Assembly: GCA_020845755.1 (NCBI GenBank)
Contig: JADLFE010000033.1
Span: 310,001-374,000 of the forward strand
Source of the DNA: Phycisphaerales bacterium
GTDB lineage: Bacteria; Planctomycetota; Phycisphaerae; Phycisphaerales; UBA1924
Length of the DNA stretch: 64,000 bases
Direction: 5' to 3'
A program made the position numbers and the translations under genes. Below the pieces are notes generated by a model. The model did no database searches and was not told the origin of the DNA. It worked only from the letters and a program-made list of their open reading frames with translations. Positions within the stretch are counted from its first letter, which is position 1, and each line of letters begins with the position of its first letter. This document shows, piece after piece, positions 44,353 to 52,727 of the stretch.

Positions 44353-45819
44353 CTACCGCGGCCAGATCACAAAGAACAGGAACCAGTTGAGCACAAGGAT
44401 CGGGAGCAGGATTGCCGCGGCCCACCCAAGATACCCGAAGAACGTCGGCATCTTGATCGACCACGACTGGGCGATCGAGCGGACCATGAAGTTCGGCCCG
44501 TTTCCGATGTAGGTCATCGCGCCGAAGAACACCGCGCCCGTCGAGATCGCGTGCAGATCGCCCGAGTGAACCGGATCGAGCAGCCACGCGTGGATGGTGG
44601 CGGCGTTCATCTCACCCGCGCCGAAGGCCGCCTGGAAGAAGTTGAGATACGTCGGGGCGTTGTCGAGCACGGCCGAGAGCGACCCGGTCGCGAAGTAAAA
44701 CGCGGTGGGCGTGTTGATGCCGAGCTTCGCGCCGTTCTCGGCGAGGTACCCCAGCGCCGGAGCCATCGTCGCAAAGATGCCAAGGAACAGGAGCCCCACC
44801 TCCTTGGCCGGGAAGAGATCGAAGTGGTTTGCCTTGTGCAGATCCTTGCCCGCCAGGAAATACGCGCTGAGCGCCACCGCGGCCTGCATCGTTGCGCCGA
44901 CCGGGAACCCCTCAAAGTCCGCGAACTTCTTGAGCAGCGGATCGACGAATACCCCGACCAGCATCAGCAGGAGGCAGATCACGCCCGCACGCCCGCGCAC
45001 GCGGCAATGGAATTTCTCCTTGGCCTTGCCCTCCGGATGGCCCACGCGCGAATCGAAGACGAAGAAGGCGAGGAGCAACAGGCCGTTGACGGAAATCCAA
45101 TCCTGCCACAGGTGCTGGATGGTCCACGCGAACGGCACGCCCTTGATGAAGCCCAGGTACAGCGGCGGATCGCCGATGGGCGTGAGCGCTCCGCCGCAGT
45201 TGGAGACGATGAAGATGAAGAACACGACGTGCAGAGCCTTGATGCGCCCGGCGTTGAGGCGCATGAAGGGGCGGATGAGCAGCATCGACGCGCCCGTGGT
45301 TCCGACGAGGTTCGCCAGCACCGCCCCGATCGCCAGCAGGATCGTGTTGAGTTTCGCATCGGCGTGGCCCTGCACGTCGATCACGATCCCGCCCGACACC
45401 ACGAACAGCCCGACGACCAGCGCGATGAACGAGTAATACTCCAGCCCCGTGTGGAGCATCGTGTAGAGCCCGTACGACGTGCCGTGCACAAAGGGCACGT
45501 TGAACGCGACGGCGTAGTAGGCCGCCACCACCCCGCCGAAGAAGAACGCAAAGTCGGGGAAGTGATCGTGCCAGAAGTGCCCGTTCAAGAACGGCATGAG
45601 CGCGATGCTGGCCAGGAGCAGCACAAAGGGCGCACACAGCCAGAGCGGGATGACCGGCGCGGGCCCGTCGTGTCCGTACATCGCGATCGCGTCGGGCGCG
45701 ATCACGCCCGGCGCGAGTTTGGCGAGCGCGACGCCGACGCCGACGCCCACGACGCACGACACGACCCACACGAGGGGGCCGGCCAGTTTCTTCTTTTCTT
45801 CGCCCTGCTCGTGACTCAC
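44353..45819 (-). CDS. NhaD-type sodium/proton antiporter
   Basis: The 488-residue protein has about 12-13 spans and NhaD-family sequences GTTGASMLLIRPFMRLNAGR, NCGGALTPIGDPPLYLGFIKG and TGSLSAVLDNAPTYLNFF, which line the ion-translocation path. It should exchange Na+ (or Li+) for protons. The start is GTG 45819, with GGAGAG at 7 nt; it overlaps the VanZ-like stop by 4 nt (GTGA), which suggests translational coupling. GTG 45846 is an in-frame alternative. It precedes murJ by 12 nt. Confidence 0.9.
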   Translation of the reverse strand: MSHEQGEEKKKLAGPLVWVVSCVVGVGVGVALAKLAPGVIAPDAIAMYGHDGPAPVIPLWLCAPFVLLLASIALMPFLNGHFWHDHFPDFAFFFGGVVAAYYAVAFNVPFVHGTSYGLYTMLHTGLEYYSFIALVVGLFVVSGGIVIDVQGHADAKLNTILLAIGAVLANLVGTTGASMLLIRPFMRLNAGRIKALHVVFFIFIVSNCGGALTPIGDPPLYLGFIKGVPFAWTIQHLWQDWISVNGLLLLAFFVFDSRVGHPEGKAKEKFHCRVRGRAGVICLLLMLVGVFVDPLLKKFADFEGFPVGATMQAAVALSAYFLAGKDLHKANHFDLFPAKEVGLLFLGIFATMAPALGYLAENGAKLGINTPTAFYFATGSLSAVLDNAPTYLNFFQAAFGAGEMNAATIHAWLLDPVHSGDLHAISTGAVFFGAMTYIGNGPNFMVRSIAQSWSIKMPTFFGYLGWAAAILLPILVLNWFLFFVIWPR

Positions 45820-46196
45820 GCTGTGCTCTCCACGCGGAACCGCCACGCGATGAGCGAGGCGATCAGGATGCCCGTGATGTTGGCCGCCAGATCATCCCAT
45901 GCCGCGACCCGCGCGACCAGGGGGACGGCCTGGAGCCCCTCGTCGATGCACGCATAGATCATGGCGATCGGCACGCACCGCGTGATGTTTCGCGGGCTCC
46001 GCGCCGGGCCGAACGGGCCGGTCGACATGAGCAGGATCGCCCACGTGCCAAAGACACTGGTGTGGACGAGCAGGTCCCAGCGTCCCTCGGCGGGGATGGC
46101 GACCCTGGGCCAGTGCGTCATCATGAAGAGCAGGCCCGCGAACCCGCCGAACACGAACCGACGAAGCGCCGGTGACGCCCACGGCGTGCTCGTCAC
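45816..46196 (-). CDS. VanZ-like small membrane protein
   Basis: The 126-residue product from GTG 46196 has the VanZ-like arrangement of about four hydrophobic segments with FMMTHWPRVAIP, STGPFGPA and CIDEGLQAVPLVARVAAWDDLAANITG. VanZ was first described in teicoplanin resistance, but most homologues have unknown roles. It begins inside the parA stop codon (GTGA overlap) and ends inside the nhaD start (GTGA overlap), so it is coupled at both ends. Confidence 0.8.
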   Translation of the reverse strand: MTSTPWASPALRRFVFGGFAGLLFMMTHWPRVAIPAEGRWDLLVHTSVFGTWAILLMSTGPFGPARSPRNITRCVPIAMIYACIDEGLQAVPLVARVAAWDDLAANITGILIASLIAWRFRVESTA

Positions 46197-47128
46197 GACG
46201 GCGCCTCGGCGCGCGGGGCGCTGGGAAGCGTGACGACCTGGGGCGCGGGCTGCGTGCCCGCGTCCGTCGCTCGCTTGGCGAGCATCGCGTCCCAGTCGCG
46301 GAGCAACGCCGAGCCCAGGGCCGCGTAGTCCTCCGCGCCCGGCGCTTGCGGCGCATAGTCGAAGATCGTTTTGCCGAAACTCGGGCACTCGGCGAGTTTG
46401 ATGTTCCGTCGGATCGCCGGGCGGAAGACACGCGCGAACTTCCAGGGCAGGTTTCCCTCGCCCGCGGACTGGCGCGCCTGGTCGAAGAACGCGTCCATGT
46501 CGGCCACGACCTCGCGCGTGTGCGTGCTGCTCGCGTCGTGCGCGCACAACACGACACCCGCCACGCGGAGCCTTGGGTTGATCGCCTTGCTCACCAGCCC
46601 CACGGTCTCCAGCAGTTTCCCCACGCCCTGCAACGCCAGGAAGTGCGCCTGCATCGGGATCAGCACCTCGCGGGCCGCGGCCAGGGCGTTGATCGTCAGC
46701 AGCCCCAGCGACGGCGGGCAGTCGATCATCACGAACTCGAAGCGCCCGGCCAGCGCGGCGAGCACCTTTTCCAGCCGCCTCTCGCGCTCGGGGACGCCCG
46801 CCAGTTCGGTCTCGGCCGCCGCCAGGTCGGTCGTGGAAGGAAGCACCCACAGGTTGGGATTCACCTCGACCAGCGCGGAGGTCGCGTCAAACGCGGGGTC
46901 GATGAGGCAGTCATAGATCGACGCGCGGTCGGCGCCGGGATCGACTCCCATGTGAAGCGACGCGTGGGCCTGCGGGTCCAGGTCGATCACCAGGGTGGGG
47001 CGTCCCGCGCGGGCGAACGCCGCGGCGAGGTTGACCGTGGTGGTCGTCTTGCCAACGCCGCCCTTCTGGTTCATCAGCGCGATGAGCCTGACGGGTCTTG
47101 GCGGATTGGGCACGGGCGGGAGCGGCAT
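46193..47128 (-). CDS. parA: ParA-family ATPase (chromosome partitioning)
   Basis: Walker-type ATPase that moves ParB-bound DNA. The 311-residue product has the deviant Walker A KGGVGKT (22-28), DLDPQAH and the second motif VMIDCPPSLGLLTINAL. The ATG 47128 has a TATACT -10-like element 6 nt upstream and no ribosome site, so a leaderless mRNA is likely. In most genomes parA lies beside parB; here parB is about 39 kb away at 6601-7533. The stop overlaps the VanZ-like start by 4 nt. It could be an orphan ParA/MinD-like ATPase with another cargo. Confidence 0.9.
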   Translation of the reverse strand: MPLPPVPNPPRPVRLIALMNQKGGVGKTTTTVNLAAAFARAGRPTLVIDLDPQAHASLHMGVDPGADRASIYDCLIDPAFDATSALVEVNPNLWVLPSTTDLAAAETELAGVPERERRLEKVLAALAGRFEFVMIDCPPSLGLLTINALAAAREVLIPMQAHFLALQGVGKLLETVGLVSKAINPRLRVAGVVLCAHDASSTHTREVVADMDAFFDQARQSAGEGNLPWKFARVFRPAIRRNIKLAECPSFGKTIFDYAPQAPGAEDYAALGSALLRDWDAMLAKRATDAGTQPAPQVVTLPSAPRAEAPS

Positions 47129-47134
47129 GGGGCG

Positions 47135-47140
47135 AGTATA
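47135..47140 (-). promoter_or_regulatory. -10-like TATACT 6 nt before parA
   Basis: TATACT on the minus strand ends 6 nt before ATG 47128, close to the sigma-70 consensus. No good -35 is seen at 16-18 bp. Confidence 0.55.
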
Positions 47141-47263
47141 GCGGAGAGGTATGTGAGATCGTCGTGAATTCATGGGCGAACCGCAGCGCGTACCCCGGGG
47201 TGCGCCGCGGACCGGGCCGCGGCGGAAGACTTCCATCGAGTTGTGGGCGGGGGGGCGCGTCGA

Positions 47264-47524
47264 TCAGGCGACGGGCATGATGCGGGGGATGACGAACTGA
47301 ACGAGGATGAACGCGGCGATGCAGATCCCCACGATCGCGATGATGAGTTGGGCGGTCATCGCAAGGACCTGCTTCCAGTAGTGCGAGAAGTCGGTGACGC
47401 GAACCGCCTTGTAGGCGATCGAGACCAGGAGGCACACAGGCACGAGCAAGAGCCACCAATGCCGCTGGAGCGGCAGGGGGTCAATGAAGGGGCGCATGGC
47501 GAGGGTCAGGAGTTCTGCGTGCAT
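47264..47524 (-). CDS. Small two-span membrane protein, 86 aa
   Basis: The 86-residue product has hydrophobic segments at about 22-42 (HWWLLLVPVCLLVSIAYKAV) and 56-83 (AQLIIAIVGICIAAFILVQF). It follows the DUF6677-like gene by 42 nt on the same strand. No family recognised; probably a small membrane component. Confidence 0.65.
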   Translation of the reverse strand: MHAELLTLAMRPFIDPLPLQRHWWLLLVPVCLLVSIAYKAVRVTDFSHYWKQVLAMTAQLIIAIVGICIAAFILVQFVIPRIMPVA

Positions 47525-47566
47525 GGTGTCGATCGATCCGGGCTGCCCGGGCGGGAACGGAGGAGT

Positions 47567-48124
47567 TCAGGCGTTGTCGCGTCGGAGGGTGGGGAACATG
47601 GCGTCGATGATAATGATGAGGTTGAGCATGCCCGCGAGGGTGGACATGAGCGTGCCCAGTTCGTTGACCTTGGAGAGCGATTTGATGTTGGGGGGGCTGG
47701 CGGGGGAAAGTGTGACGGGTTTTCCGTGGTCGTTGTAGGTGGCGGTGGGGGTGCCGTTCTGGTCTTTCTTGATGGCGATGGGCGTGCCGTCGACCGGGTT
47801 CCGGGCCTCGTCGGGGAAGGCGGAGCGGAGGGCGCGGCCCTGAGGATCAAGGACCTTGAAGTGGTGTTGATGGACGTAGTCGACGCCGAAGGCCAGCGGC
47901 CCGACGATGGCCTGCCCGATGAACCAAACGCGATCTTCGCGGGAATCGATGACATCGATCCCGCCGACGAGGATCCCGCCGAAGAACAGTCCGAGGATGC
48001 CGACGGCGATGAGGGCGGCGCGTCGGGGTTCCCGGCGGGCCAGGTGCCCGGCGCCCGGGAAAACGATCGCGGCGACCCCGGCGAGCGGATCGAAGCCGGT
48101 CGAGGATGTTGGGGATGTGCTCAT
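47567..48124 (-). CDS. Planctomycete membrane protein (DUF6677-like)
   Basis: The 185-residue product has a short N-terminus and a first hydrophobic pair (VAAIVFPGAGHLARREPRRA ... IAVGILGLFFGGILVGGID), a soluble loop (about 75-140) and a C-terminal span (STLAGMLNLIIIIDAMF). The GAGHLARR segment and tail resemble a planctomycete family listed as DUF6677; that match is from memory of the pattern and not a search. The next gene on this strand is the small membrane protein at 47264. Function unknown. Confidence 0.65.
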   Translation of the reverse strand: MSTSPTSSTGFDPLAGVAAIVFPGAGHLARREPRRAALIAVGILGLFFGGILVGGIDVIDSREDRVWFIGQAIVGPLAFGVDYVHQHHFKVLDPQGRALRSAFPDEARNPVDGTPIAIKKDQNGTPTATYNDHGKPVTLSPASPPNIKSLSKVNELGTLMSTLAGMLNLIIIIDAMFPTLRRDNA

Positions 48125-48430
48125 GTGAATGGGTGAAGGCGGGGTGGGGAAGGCGACGATAGGTTCGCGGGATTGTTGGCGGGAGAGGCGGGGTGGGCGC
48201 GTCGCCCGATTCGGGGCCGGATGAATTCGCGTCCGGGCGGGGTGAGGAACCGCCGGTGCTCCGGGGCGAAGATCGTGGCAGGGGGACGGTTGACACGGGC
48301 GGCGCGGGCTGTAATGTACCGCGCCATGGAAATGGGCGTTCGGGCGGCGTGCCGCCGGGGCGTCGCGGGAAGTCGCGGGCGGGTGCCCGTCACGCCCGGT
48401 TGGGTTTGGTTTCTGACGACGAGGTCACCG
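48125..48430. other. Divergent gap upstream of the acidic-protein gene
   Basis: 306 bp holding the sigma-70-type promoter at 48290-48317 and the leader of about 107 nt before ATG 48431. No further gene or hairpin is evident. Confidence 0.4.
48290..48317 (+). promoter_or_regulatory. Sigma-70-type promoter for acidic-protein gene
   Basis: Perfect -35 TTGACA (48290-48295), a 16-bp spacer and TAATGT (48312-48317). TGTAAT, two bases earlier, is an alternative -10. It is the strongest -35 seen in the window. Confidence 0.6.
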
Positions 48431-48703
48431 ATGGAAGGCACGGCAGTCGCGATCGCCGGCGAAGAGTTGTTGGAGAGCGGGTGGGCAGCGCTGGTCGCGC
48501 CCGTGTCGCCGTACATGTACGACGATGACGACGAGGATGAAGACGAGGACTTTGACGGCGAGGAGTTCGACGACGACGACGCCGCCGGCGGCGGCGAGTC
48601 CGAAGAAGACGACGACTTCCTCGAGGACGACGACGAGGAAGTTGACGACGGTGAGGACCTTGACGCCGGTGACGATGACGACGACGACGACGAGGACTTC
48701 TAG
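48431..48703 (+). CDS. Small highly acidic protein, 90 aa
   Basis: The product begins MEGTAVAIAGEELLESGWAA and, from about residue 33, is dominated by Asp and Glu (runs such as DDDDEDEDED). It is probably intrinsically disordered and strongly negative, with a calculated very low pI. Such tails may bind basic proteins or cations. The start is set by GAGGTCACCG before ATG 48431. It is separated from the next gene by 87 nt. No family recognised. Confidence 0.6.
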   Translation: MEGTAVAIAGEELLESGWAALVAPVSPYMYDDDDEDEDEDFDGEEFDDDDAAGGGESEEDDDFLEDDDEEVDDGEDLDAGDDDDDDDEDF

Positions 48704-48790
48704 CCCGTTCGGCGGCCATGCCCGTCAAGGCTGATCTTCGCCGCGACGATCCTGCGGAGCACCTCTTCACCAGTCGAGGGAGTTCCGCGC

Positions 48791-49354
48791 ATGGGCCATC
48801 ACGACCACACGAATCAAACGGGCTGCGGGTGCGGCGGGGGAGACCGTTCGGGACGCCGTTCTGGTCCGGATTCCGCCCAGAAGCCCCCCACGAATGACGT
48901 TCGCCCCGTGCCGACCGAGCACACTGGCGCGGCCGACGATCTCGACCTCCACGCCCAGAACCCCTGGGACGGAGGGGTGGTCGATCGCCGTGTCTTTTCC
49001 GGTCGCCGCGAGGTCCAGAGCGAGACGGGCCTGGAGCGTCGACGCGGCGCGGGGCGACGCCTGTCTGACTTCCAGAAGTCGGCCGAAGAAGGCGAGATGA
49101 ACAAGGAACAGTTCATGTTCCTGATGGCCATCGACGCCTTCAAGAAGGGCAACGCGCGTCAGTTCCCGACGTGGACCGATGTGCTGGAGGTCATCCGGCT
49201 GCTCGGTTATCGCAAGACGCTGCCGTGCGAGTTGAATCTCGCCAACACCGAGGATTGGAACGAAAGCGCCGACGCGCCGGCCAATGTGCGCGCGGCACGC
49301 TGGCACCAGCGGGCCACGATCGACAAGGCGCGTCAGGACAAGCCGGCGGCGTAG
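48791..49354 (+). CDS. Conserved hypothetical protein, 187 aa
   Basis: The start MGHHDHTNQTGCGCGGGDRS carries a His/Cys/Gly-rich N-terminus that could bind metal, followed by a disordered segment (about 30-100) and a conserved-looking C-terminal helical part (MNKEQFMFLMAIDAFKKGNA, TWTDVLEVIRLLGYRKT). GAGGGAG lies about 9 nt upstream. No known family; the C-terminal part looks like a planctomycete-specific domain. Confidence 0.65.
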   Translation: MGHHDHTNQTGCGCGGGDRSGRRSGPDSAQKPPTNDVRPVPTEHTGAADDLDLHAQNPWDGGVVDRRVFSGRREVQSETGLERRRGAGRRLSDFQKSAEEGEMNKEQFMFLMAIDAFKKGNARQFPTWTDVLEVIRLLGYRKTLPCELNLANTEDWNESADAPANVRAARWHQRATIDKARQDKPAA

Positions 49355-49369
49355 CCCGCTGGCGTGGCG

Positions 49370-49867
49370 CTATCTCGCGTCCAGAATCCAGTCGCACACC
49401 TCGCGCACGGCGCCCTTGCCCCCGGCGAGCGTCGTCACCAGTGTCGCGGCGGCCAGGGCCTTGGGGTGCGCATCGCGCACCGCGATCGACATTCCCACGC
49501 GGGCAAAGCATGCCAGGTCGTTGACGTCGTTCCCGACGTAGATCACCCGCGAGCCTTCGATGTGTCGCTCGGCGAGCAGCGCCTCGAGCGTGGGGAGTTT
49601 CTCCTTGTGCCCGTGGGCGCAGGGAATCTTGAGTTTGTTGCAGCGGGAGGCGACGACGGGGTTGGTCTCGCTCGAGAGCACGAAGACGGGGAAGCCGGCG
49701 TCCCTGAGCAGCCCCAGCCCCCAACCGTCTGATCGGTTGCACACAACCGACTCCGTGCCGTCCTGGTGAACAACGACGGTGTTGTCGGTCATGACGCCGT
49801 CAAAGTCGAGGACCAGCAGAGCGAACTCGCCCGCCTTCATGGGGCGGCTTGAGAGTGGAGTTGGCAT
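49370..49867 (-). CDS. KdsC-like HAD phosphatase
   Basis: The 165-residue HAD-IIIA phosphatase has motif I LLVLDFDGVMTDN, motif II in VFVLSSET, the Lys/loop region HGHKEKLPTLEAL and motif IV VGNDVNDLACF. The class includes 3-deoxy-manno-octulosonate-8-phosphatase and the phosphatases of sialic-acid-type pathways; either would fit, since the neu operon is in the same window although 12 kb away. Substrate not determined. ATG 49867 has TACCCT 6 nt upstream. Confidence 0.85.
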   Translation of the reverse strand: MPTPLSSRPMKAGEFALLVLDFDGVMTDNTVVVHQDGTESVVCNRSDGWGLGLLRDAGFPVFVLSSETNPVVASRCNKLKIPCAHGHKEKLPTLEALLAERHIEGSRVIYVGNDVNDLACFARVGMSIAVRDAHPKALAAATLVTTLAGGKGAVREVCDWILDAR

Positions 49868-49873
49868 GGGGCG

Positions 49874-49879
49874 AGGGTA
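49874..49879 (-). promoter_or_regulatory. -10-like TACCCT 6 nt before the HAD phosphatase
   Basis: TACCCT on the minus strand ends 6 nt before ATG 49867. The string CTCGCCCCATG is shared with the parA and osmC starts. Confidence 0.45.
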
Positions 49880-49888
49880 TCGCGCCGC

Positions 49889-51226
49889 CTAGGCCGCGGG
49901 CTTGAAGCGATCGAGGAACTCGCGACGCTGCTCGGGCGAGAGGCGTGCGAGGTAGGCCTCGAGGCTTCGCTGCCAGGTGCCGGCGGCCAAGTCGGAGGGG
50001 GCGCGGAGCAGGTCGGGCTCCCAACGCACCGACGCGACGGGTTCGTGGCGGGAGTGTGAGGCCCGCTGGAGCGCGGCCCGGTGGGCCCCGATCTCCTGGT
50101 CGATGATGACGTCGAGGCTGAGCGTCTCGCGGACGATCCGGCTGGCGGCGGAGCCCAGGATGCTGCGCCAGTCGTCGTCGGAGAGCAGGGCGCCGATGGC
50201 GTGCGTGAAGGCGTCTGCCTCGCCGGTGACGCGGAGTCCCGTCACGCCGTTCTGCACCACGTTGCCGAGCCCGGGCGCCTCGGCGACCACGACCGACGCG
50301 CCGGTGGCCATCGCCTCCAACACGGTCTTGGGATGACCCTCGAGTTCGGACGCCTGCGCGTAGATCGCGCAGCGCGACATGTGGTCAAGCAATTCACGGT
50401 GCGCGATCCGCGGCATGAACTCGGCCTTGATACCCCGTGCGGCGGCGAGGTCCTTGAGCCTCCCCTCCTCCGGGCCCGTGCCGATGACGCGGAACGTGAC
50501 CTGCTCACGCAGGTTCTCGGGGAGATTGGCGATGGCCTCGATGAGGAGGTCGACGCGCTTGCGCACCGCCAATTGCCCGGCGTAGAGCACCAACCCCGCC
50601 TGGCGTTCGGCCGCCTCGCGGAACGGGACGTCGACCACGACGTAGTTGGGCACCAGGCGCGTGCCCGAATCGTCGAGCCCATAGCGCCATTCCAGATCCT
50701 CGATCATCTCGCGCGTCGTGCCGACGACAAGGTCCGCCGCCTTGCACAATTCGCGCTCGACCACGCCGGCATCGAGCGCCGCCGTTGAGTTCGCGCCCTG
50801 CTCTCGGGCGACGAAGCGCGACCACAGGTACCCGCCGCGCGCGACCAGGGCGACGCGACGCCCGTGCTCGGCCCGGAGGCGCTCGGTGATGCGCACGGCG
50901 ACCACGCCGCTGGCGAGTTGATTGGTCTTGACGACGATGGAGCGGGAGTCGGCGCACAGCGCCGCCACGCGATCGGGAACGCTCGCGGAATACGCCGGCC
51001 GCGCCAGCCGTTGGTCGTTGCAGACCAGTTTGACGCTGGCGCCGAGTTCAACGGCGTGGGGGGCGTCGTCCGAGCCGTAGGTCACAAGGATGATCTGCCC
51101 GTAGAACGGTCGCAGGCGCTCGTACATCGCCCACTCGCGATCGAGCATCCCGGTGGCCTTCCAGTCATGGAGAGACACCCCCGTCGTGAACGCAAGGACC
51201 AAGGTGTCGGCGATCCGTTCCGCCAT
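49889..51226 (-). CDS. GT4-type glycosyltransferase
   Basis: The 445-residue product has a GT-B fold: N-terminal part with IILVTYGSDDAP and a donor/acceptor domain, C-terminal domain LVLYAGQLAVRKRVDLLIEA, GTGPEEGRLKDLAAARGI and YAQASELEGHPKTVLEAMATG. GGAG lies about 7 nt before ATG 51226. It ends 21 nt from the start of the HAD gene, same strand. Sugar and acceptor unknown; cell-envelope polysaccharide is likely. Confidence 0.85.
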   Translation of the reverse strand: MAERIADTLVLAFTTGVSLHDWKATGMLDREWAMYERLRPFYGQIILVTYGSDDAPHAVELGASVKLVCNDQRLARPAYSASVPDRVAALCADSRSIVVKTNQLASGVVAVRITERLRAEHGRRVALVARGGYLWSRFVAREQGANSTAALDAGVVERELCKAADLVVGTTREMIEDLEWRYGLDDSGTRLVPNYVVVDVPFREAAERQAGLVLYAGQLAVRKRVDLLIEAIANLPENLREQVTFRVIGTGPEEGRLKDLAAARGIKAEFMPRIAHRELLDHMSRCAIYAQASELEGHPKTVLEAMATGASVVVAEAPGLGNVVQNGVTGLRVTGEADAFTHAIGALLSDDDWRSILGSAASRIVRETLSLDVIIDQEIGAHRAALQRASHSRHEPVASVRWEPDLLRAPSDLAAGTWQRSLEAYLARLSPEQRREFLDRFKPAA

Positions 51227-51380
51227 GCAGCCACTCCGAGATGCGCGCTCAACGCGCGGTCATGACAGCGTTTATCGGCACGCCGGGCGGTCTTCATCAT
51301 CCGGGTCGGGAAATACTCCCCCGCCCACAGGGGTTTCCCCCGGCGGTGCTGGGCGCGAGCGGCTGCACGAAGGGCGGTGC

Positions 51381-51418
51381 AAAAAGCAACAGGACCCGCC
51401 CCCGGAGGCAGGTCCTGT
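51381..51418 (-). terminator. Terminator after the 75-aa gene
   Basis: Stem ACAGGACC (51389-51396) with GGTCCTGT (51411-51418), 14-nt loop; on the minus strand it is followed by TGCTTTTTGC. It ends the gene at 51443. Confidence 0.75.
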
Positions 51419-51442
51419 CGGATCTGAGTCAGTGGCGACGGA

Positions 51443-51670
51443 TCAGGCGGCCCGCGGGCCGTCGTCGTCGAATTCGTTGTTCATCATGGTGCGGAGTGCG
51501 TCCAGGCGTCGCTGGGCTTCTTCCAGGGCTTTCTCCGCCGGGTGCATCGTGCTGCTGGCGCGGTCCTCATGGAAGCGCGGCGTCCAGTGGCCAGCACCCG
51601 CGCGGGGGAAAGGGAACGGTTCGTCGTTGTCGGTCGTGCGATCGAACGTTCGCAGTTTCAGGGCTTGCAT
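51443..51670 (-). CDS. Small hypothetical protein, 75 aa
   Basis: The start MQALKLRTFDRTTDNDEPFP at ATG 51670 is supported by GGAGGG 8 nt upstream. The product is hydrophilic, with a C-terminal helix (STMHPAEKALEEAQRRLDAL ... RTMMNNEFDDDGP). It has its own ribosome site and terminator. No family recognised. Confidence 0.65.
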   Translation of the reverse strand: MQALKLRTFDRTTDNDEPFPFPRAGAGHWTPRFHEDRASSTMHPAEKALEEAQRRLDALRTMMNNEFDDDGPRAA

Positions 51671-51706
51671 CGTCGAATCCCTCCGAGGCTTGGCCTGCCC
51701 ATCCAT

Positions 51707-51989
51707 GGCAGGCTCCCAACCTAGATCATGCGATCATCGTGCGTCATCGTCCGCTCGACCGCGCGAGTTCAGCCCATTTGCCGTTCGCGCTCTCCCAACT
51801 TCCCATACAACTCGCCGGATTGACACGCACGGCACGGGCCAAGGTCCGAAACATCGGCGCATCACCACGCATCGGTTGTTTCTTGAGAGAAACGTGAACG
51901 TGGGTAATCTTGCGCGTTTAATCGGGTCCGATAACCGCCACATCATCCGAAATCGCTGCGGGTAGTTGGAACAGGCAGTTCTTATCGGA
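51707..51989. other. Intergenic region, no gene seen
   Basis: The 283 bp between the 75-aa gene and plsY hold no plausible gene; the reading frames here have non-coding composition and the local GC content falls. No clear terminator is seen after plsY. Confidence 0.4.
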
Positions 51990-52670
51990 CTATTTGTGAC
52001 GCCGCAGCCATGTGACCTTGGGCTCGGTGCCATTTAGAACGCGCGACAAATTAGCCCGGTGCTTGATGATGACGACCAGCGCCAAAGCCGCGCTGGTGAG
52101 CAGAAACGGCAGGCCGGAACCGACGGGATCGACGCCGCGGGCCAAGAACAGAGCCACCACAGCGACCGGCAAGGCCGCCGCCGCGAGTACGGAAGATAGC
52201 CCCACCATCGACCAGAGCCAGAGCGAAGCGAACCAGACGATCGCGGCCGTCAGCCCGGCGAGTGTGAGCGCGGGGAAGACGCCCAGGAGCGCGCCCAGCG
52301 CGGAGGCGACGCCTTTGCCGCCCTTGAAACCGATCCACGGGCAGAACATGTGCCCGAGGATGGGCGAGATCATGACGAGGAGCCAGTGCCAGGCGTGGTG
52401 GGCGGGGAGGGCGAGTGAGCCTGTGCCGCCGGAGAGAATGCCGTAGGCGAGCGTGGGCGCGAGGCCCTTGAGGAGATCGAAGGCGAAGACGGTGAGGCCG
52501 AACTTGCGGCCCAGGACGCGGCCGACGTTGGTAGCGCCGATGTTGCCCGAGCCGTGCTTCCGGATGTCGATCCCGCGTGCGCGCGCGACGAGCAGCCCGA
52601 ACGGGATTGAGCCGACGAGGAAGGCGACGAGGGCGGAGCACGCGACCACGATGGGCGATTGCCAGTTCAC
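51990..52670 (-). CDS. plsY: Acyl-phosphate:glycerol-3-phosphate acyltransferase
   Basis: Membrane enzyme that makes lysophosphatidic acid in phospholipid synthesis. The 226-residue product has the PlsY motifs GSIPFG, GSGNIGATNVGRVLG and GFKGGKGVAS, and about five spans. The start is GTG 52670, with TATCCT 7 nt upstream; a TTG 33 nt earlier (52703) is a weaker alternative. The C-terminus ends TEPKVTWLRRHK. Confidence 0.94.
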   Translation of the reverse strand: MNWQSPIVVACSALVAFLVGSIPFGLLVARARGIDIRKHGSGNIGATNVGRVLGRKFGLTVFAFDLLKGLAPTLAYGILSGGTGSLALPAHHAWHWLLVMISPILGHMFCPWIGFKGGKGVASALGALLGVFPALTLAGLTAAIVWFASLWLWSMVGLSSVLAAAALPVAVVALFLARGVDPVGSGLPFLLTSAALALVVIIKHRANLSRVLNGTEPKVTWLRRHK

Positions 52671-52677
52671 GGGGGTT

Positions 52678-52683
52678 AGGATA
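52678..52683 (-). promoter_or_regulatory. -10-like TATCCT 7 nt before plsY GTG
   Basis: TATCCT on the minus strand ends 7 nt before GTG 52670; the only leaderless-pattern element in front of this gene. Confidence 0.5.
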
Positions 52684-52727
52684 TCGGGCAACCGGGGAAG
52701 CAACGAGGCGGCGAGAGAGACTCGGAT

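Noticed and set aside
42754..45957. A 1067-codon plus-strand frame across murJ and nhaD
   Set aside because: Same cause: antisense of high-GC coding sequence. Arg/Glu/His-rich composition, no ribosome site, and murJ/nhaD motifs are intact on the minus strand.
48525..48734. Small Thr/Arg-rich frame over the acidic gene
   Set aside because: It is the acidic gene read out of frame; the GAC/GAA repeats give Thr/Arg runs in that phase.
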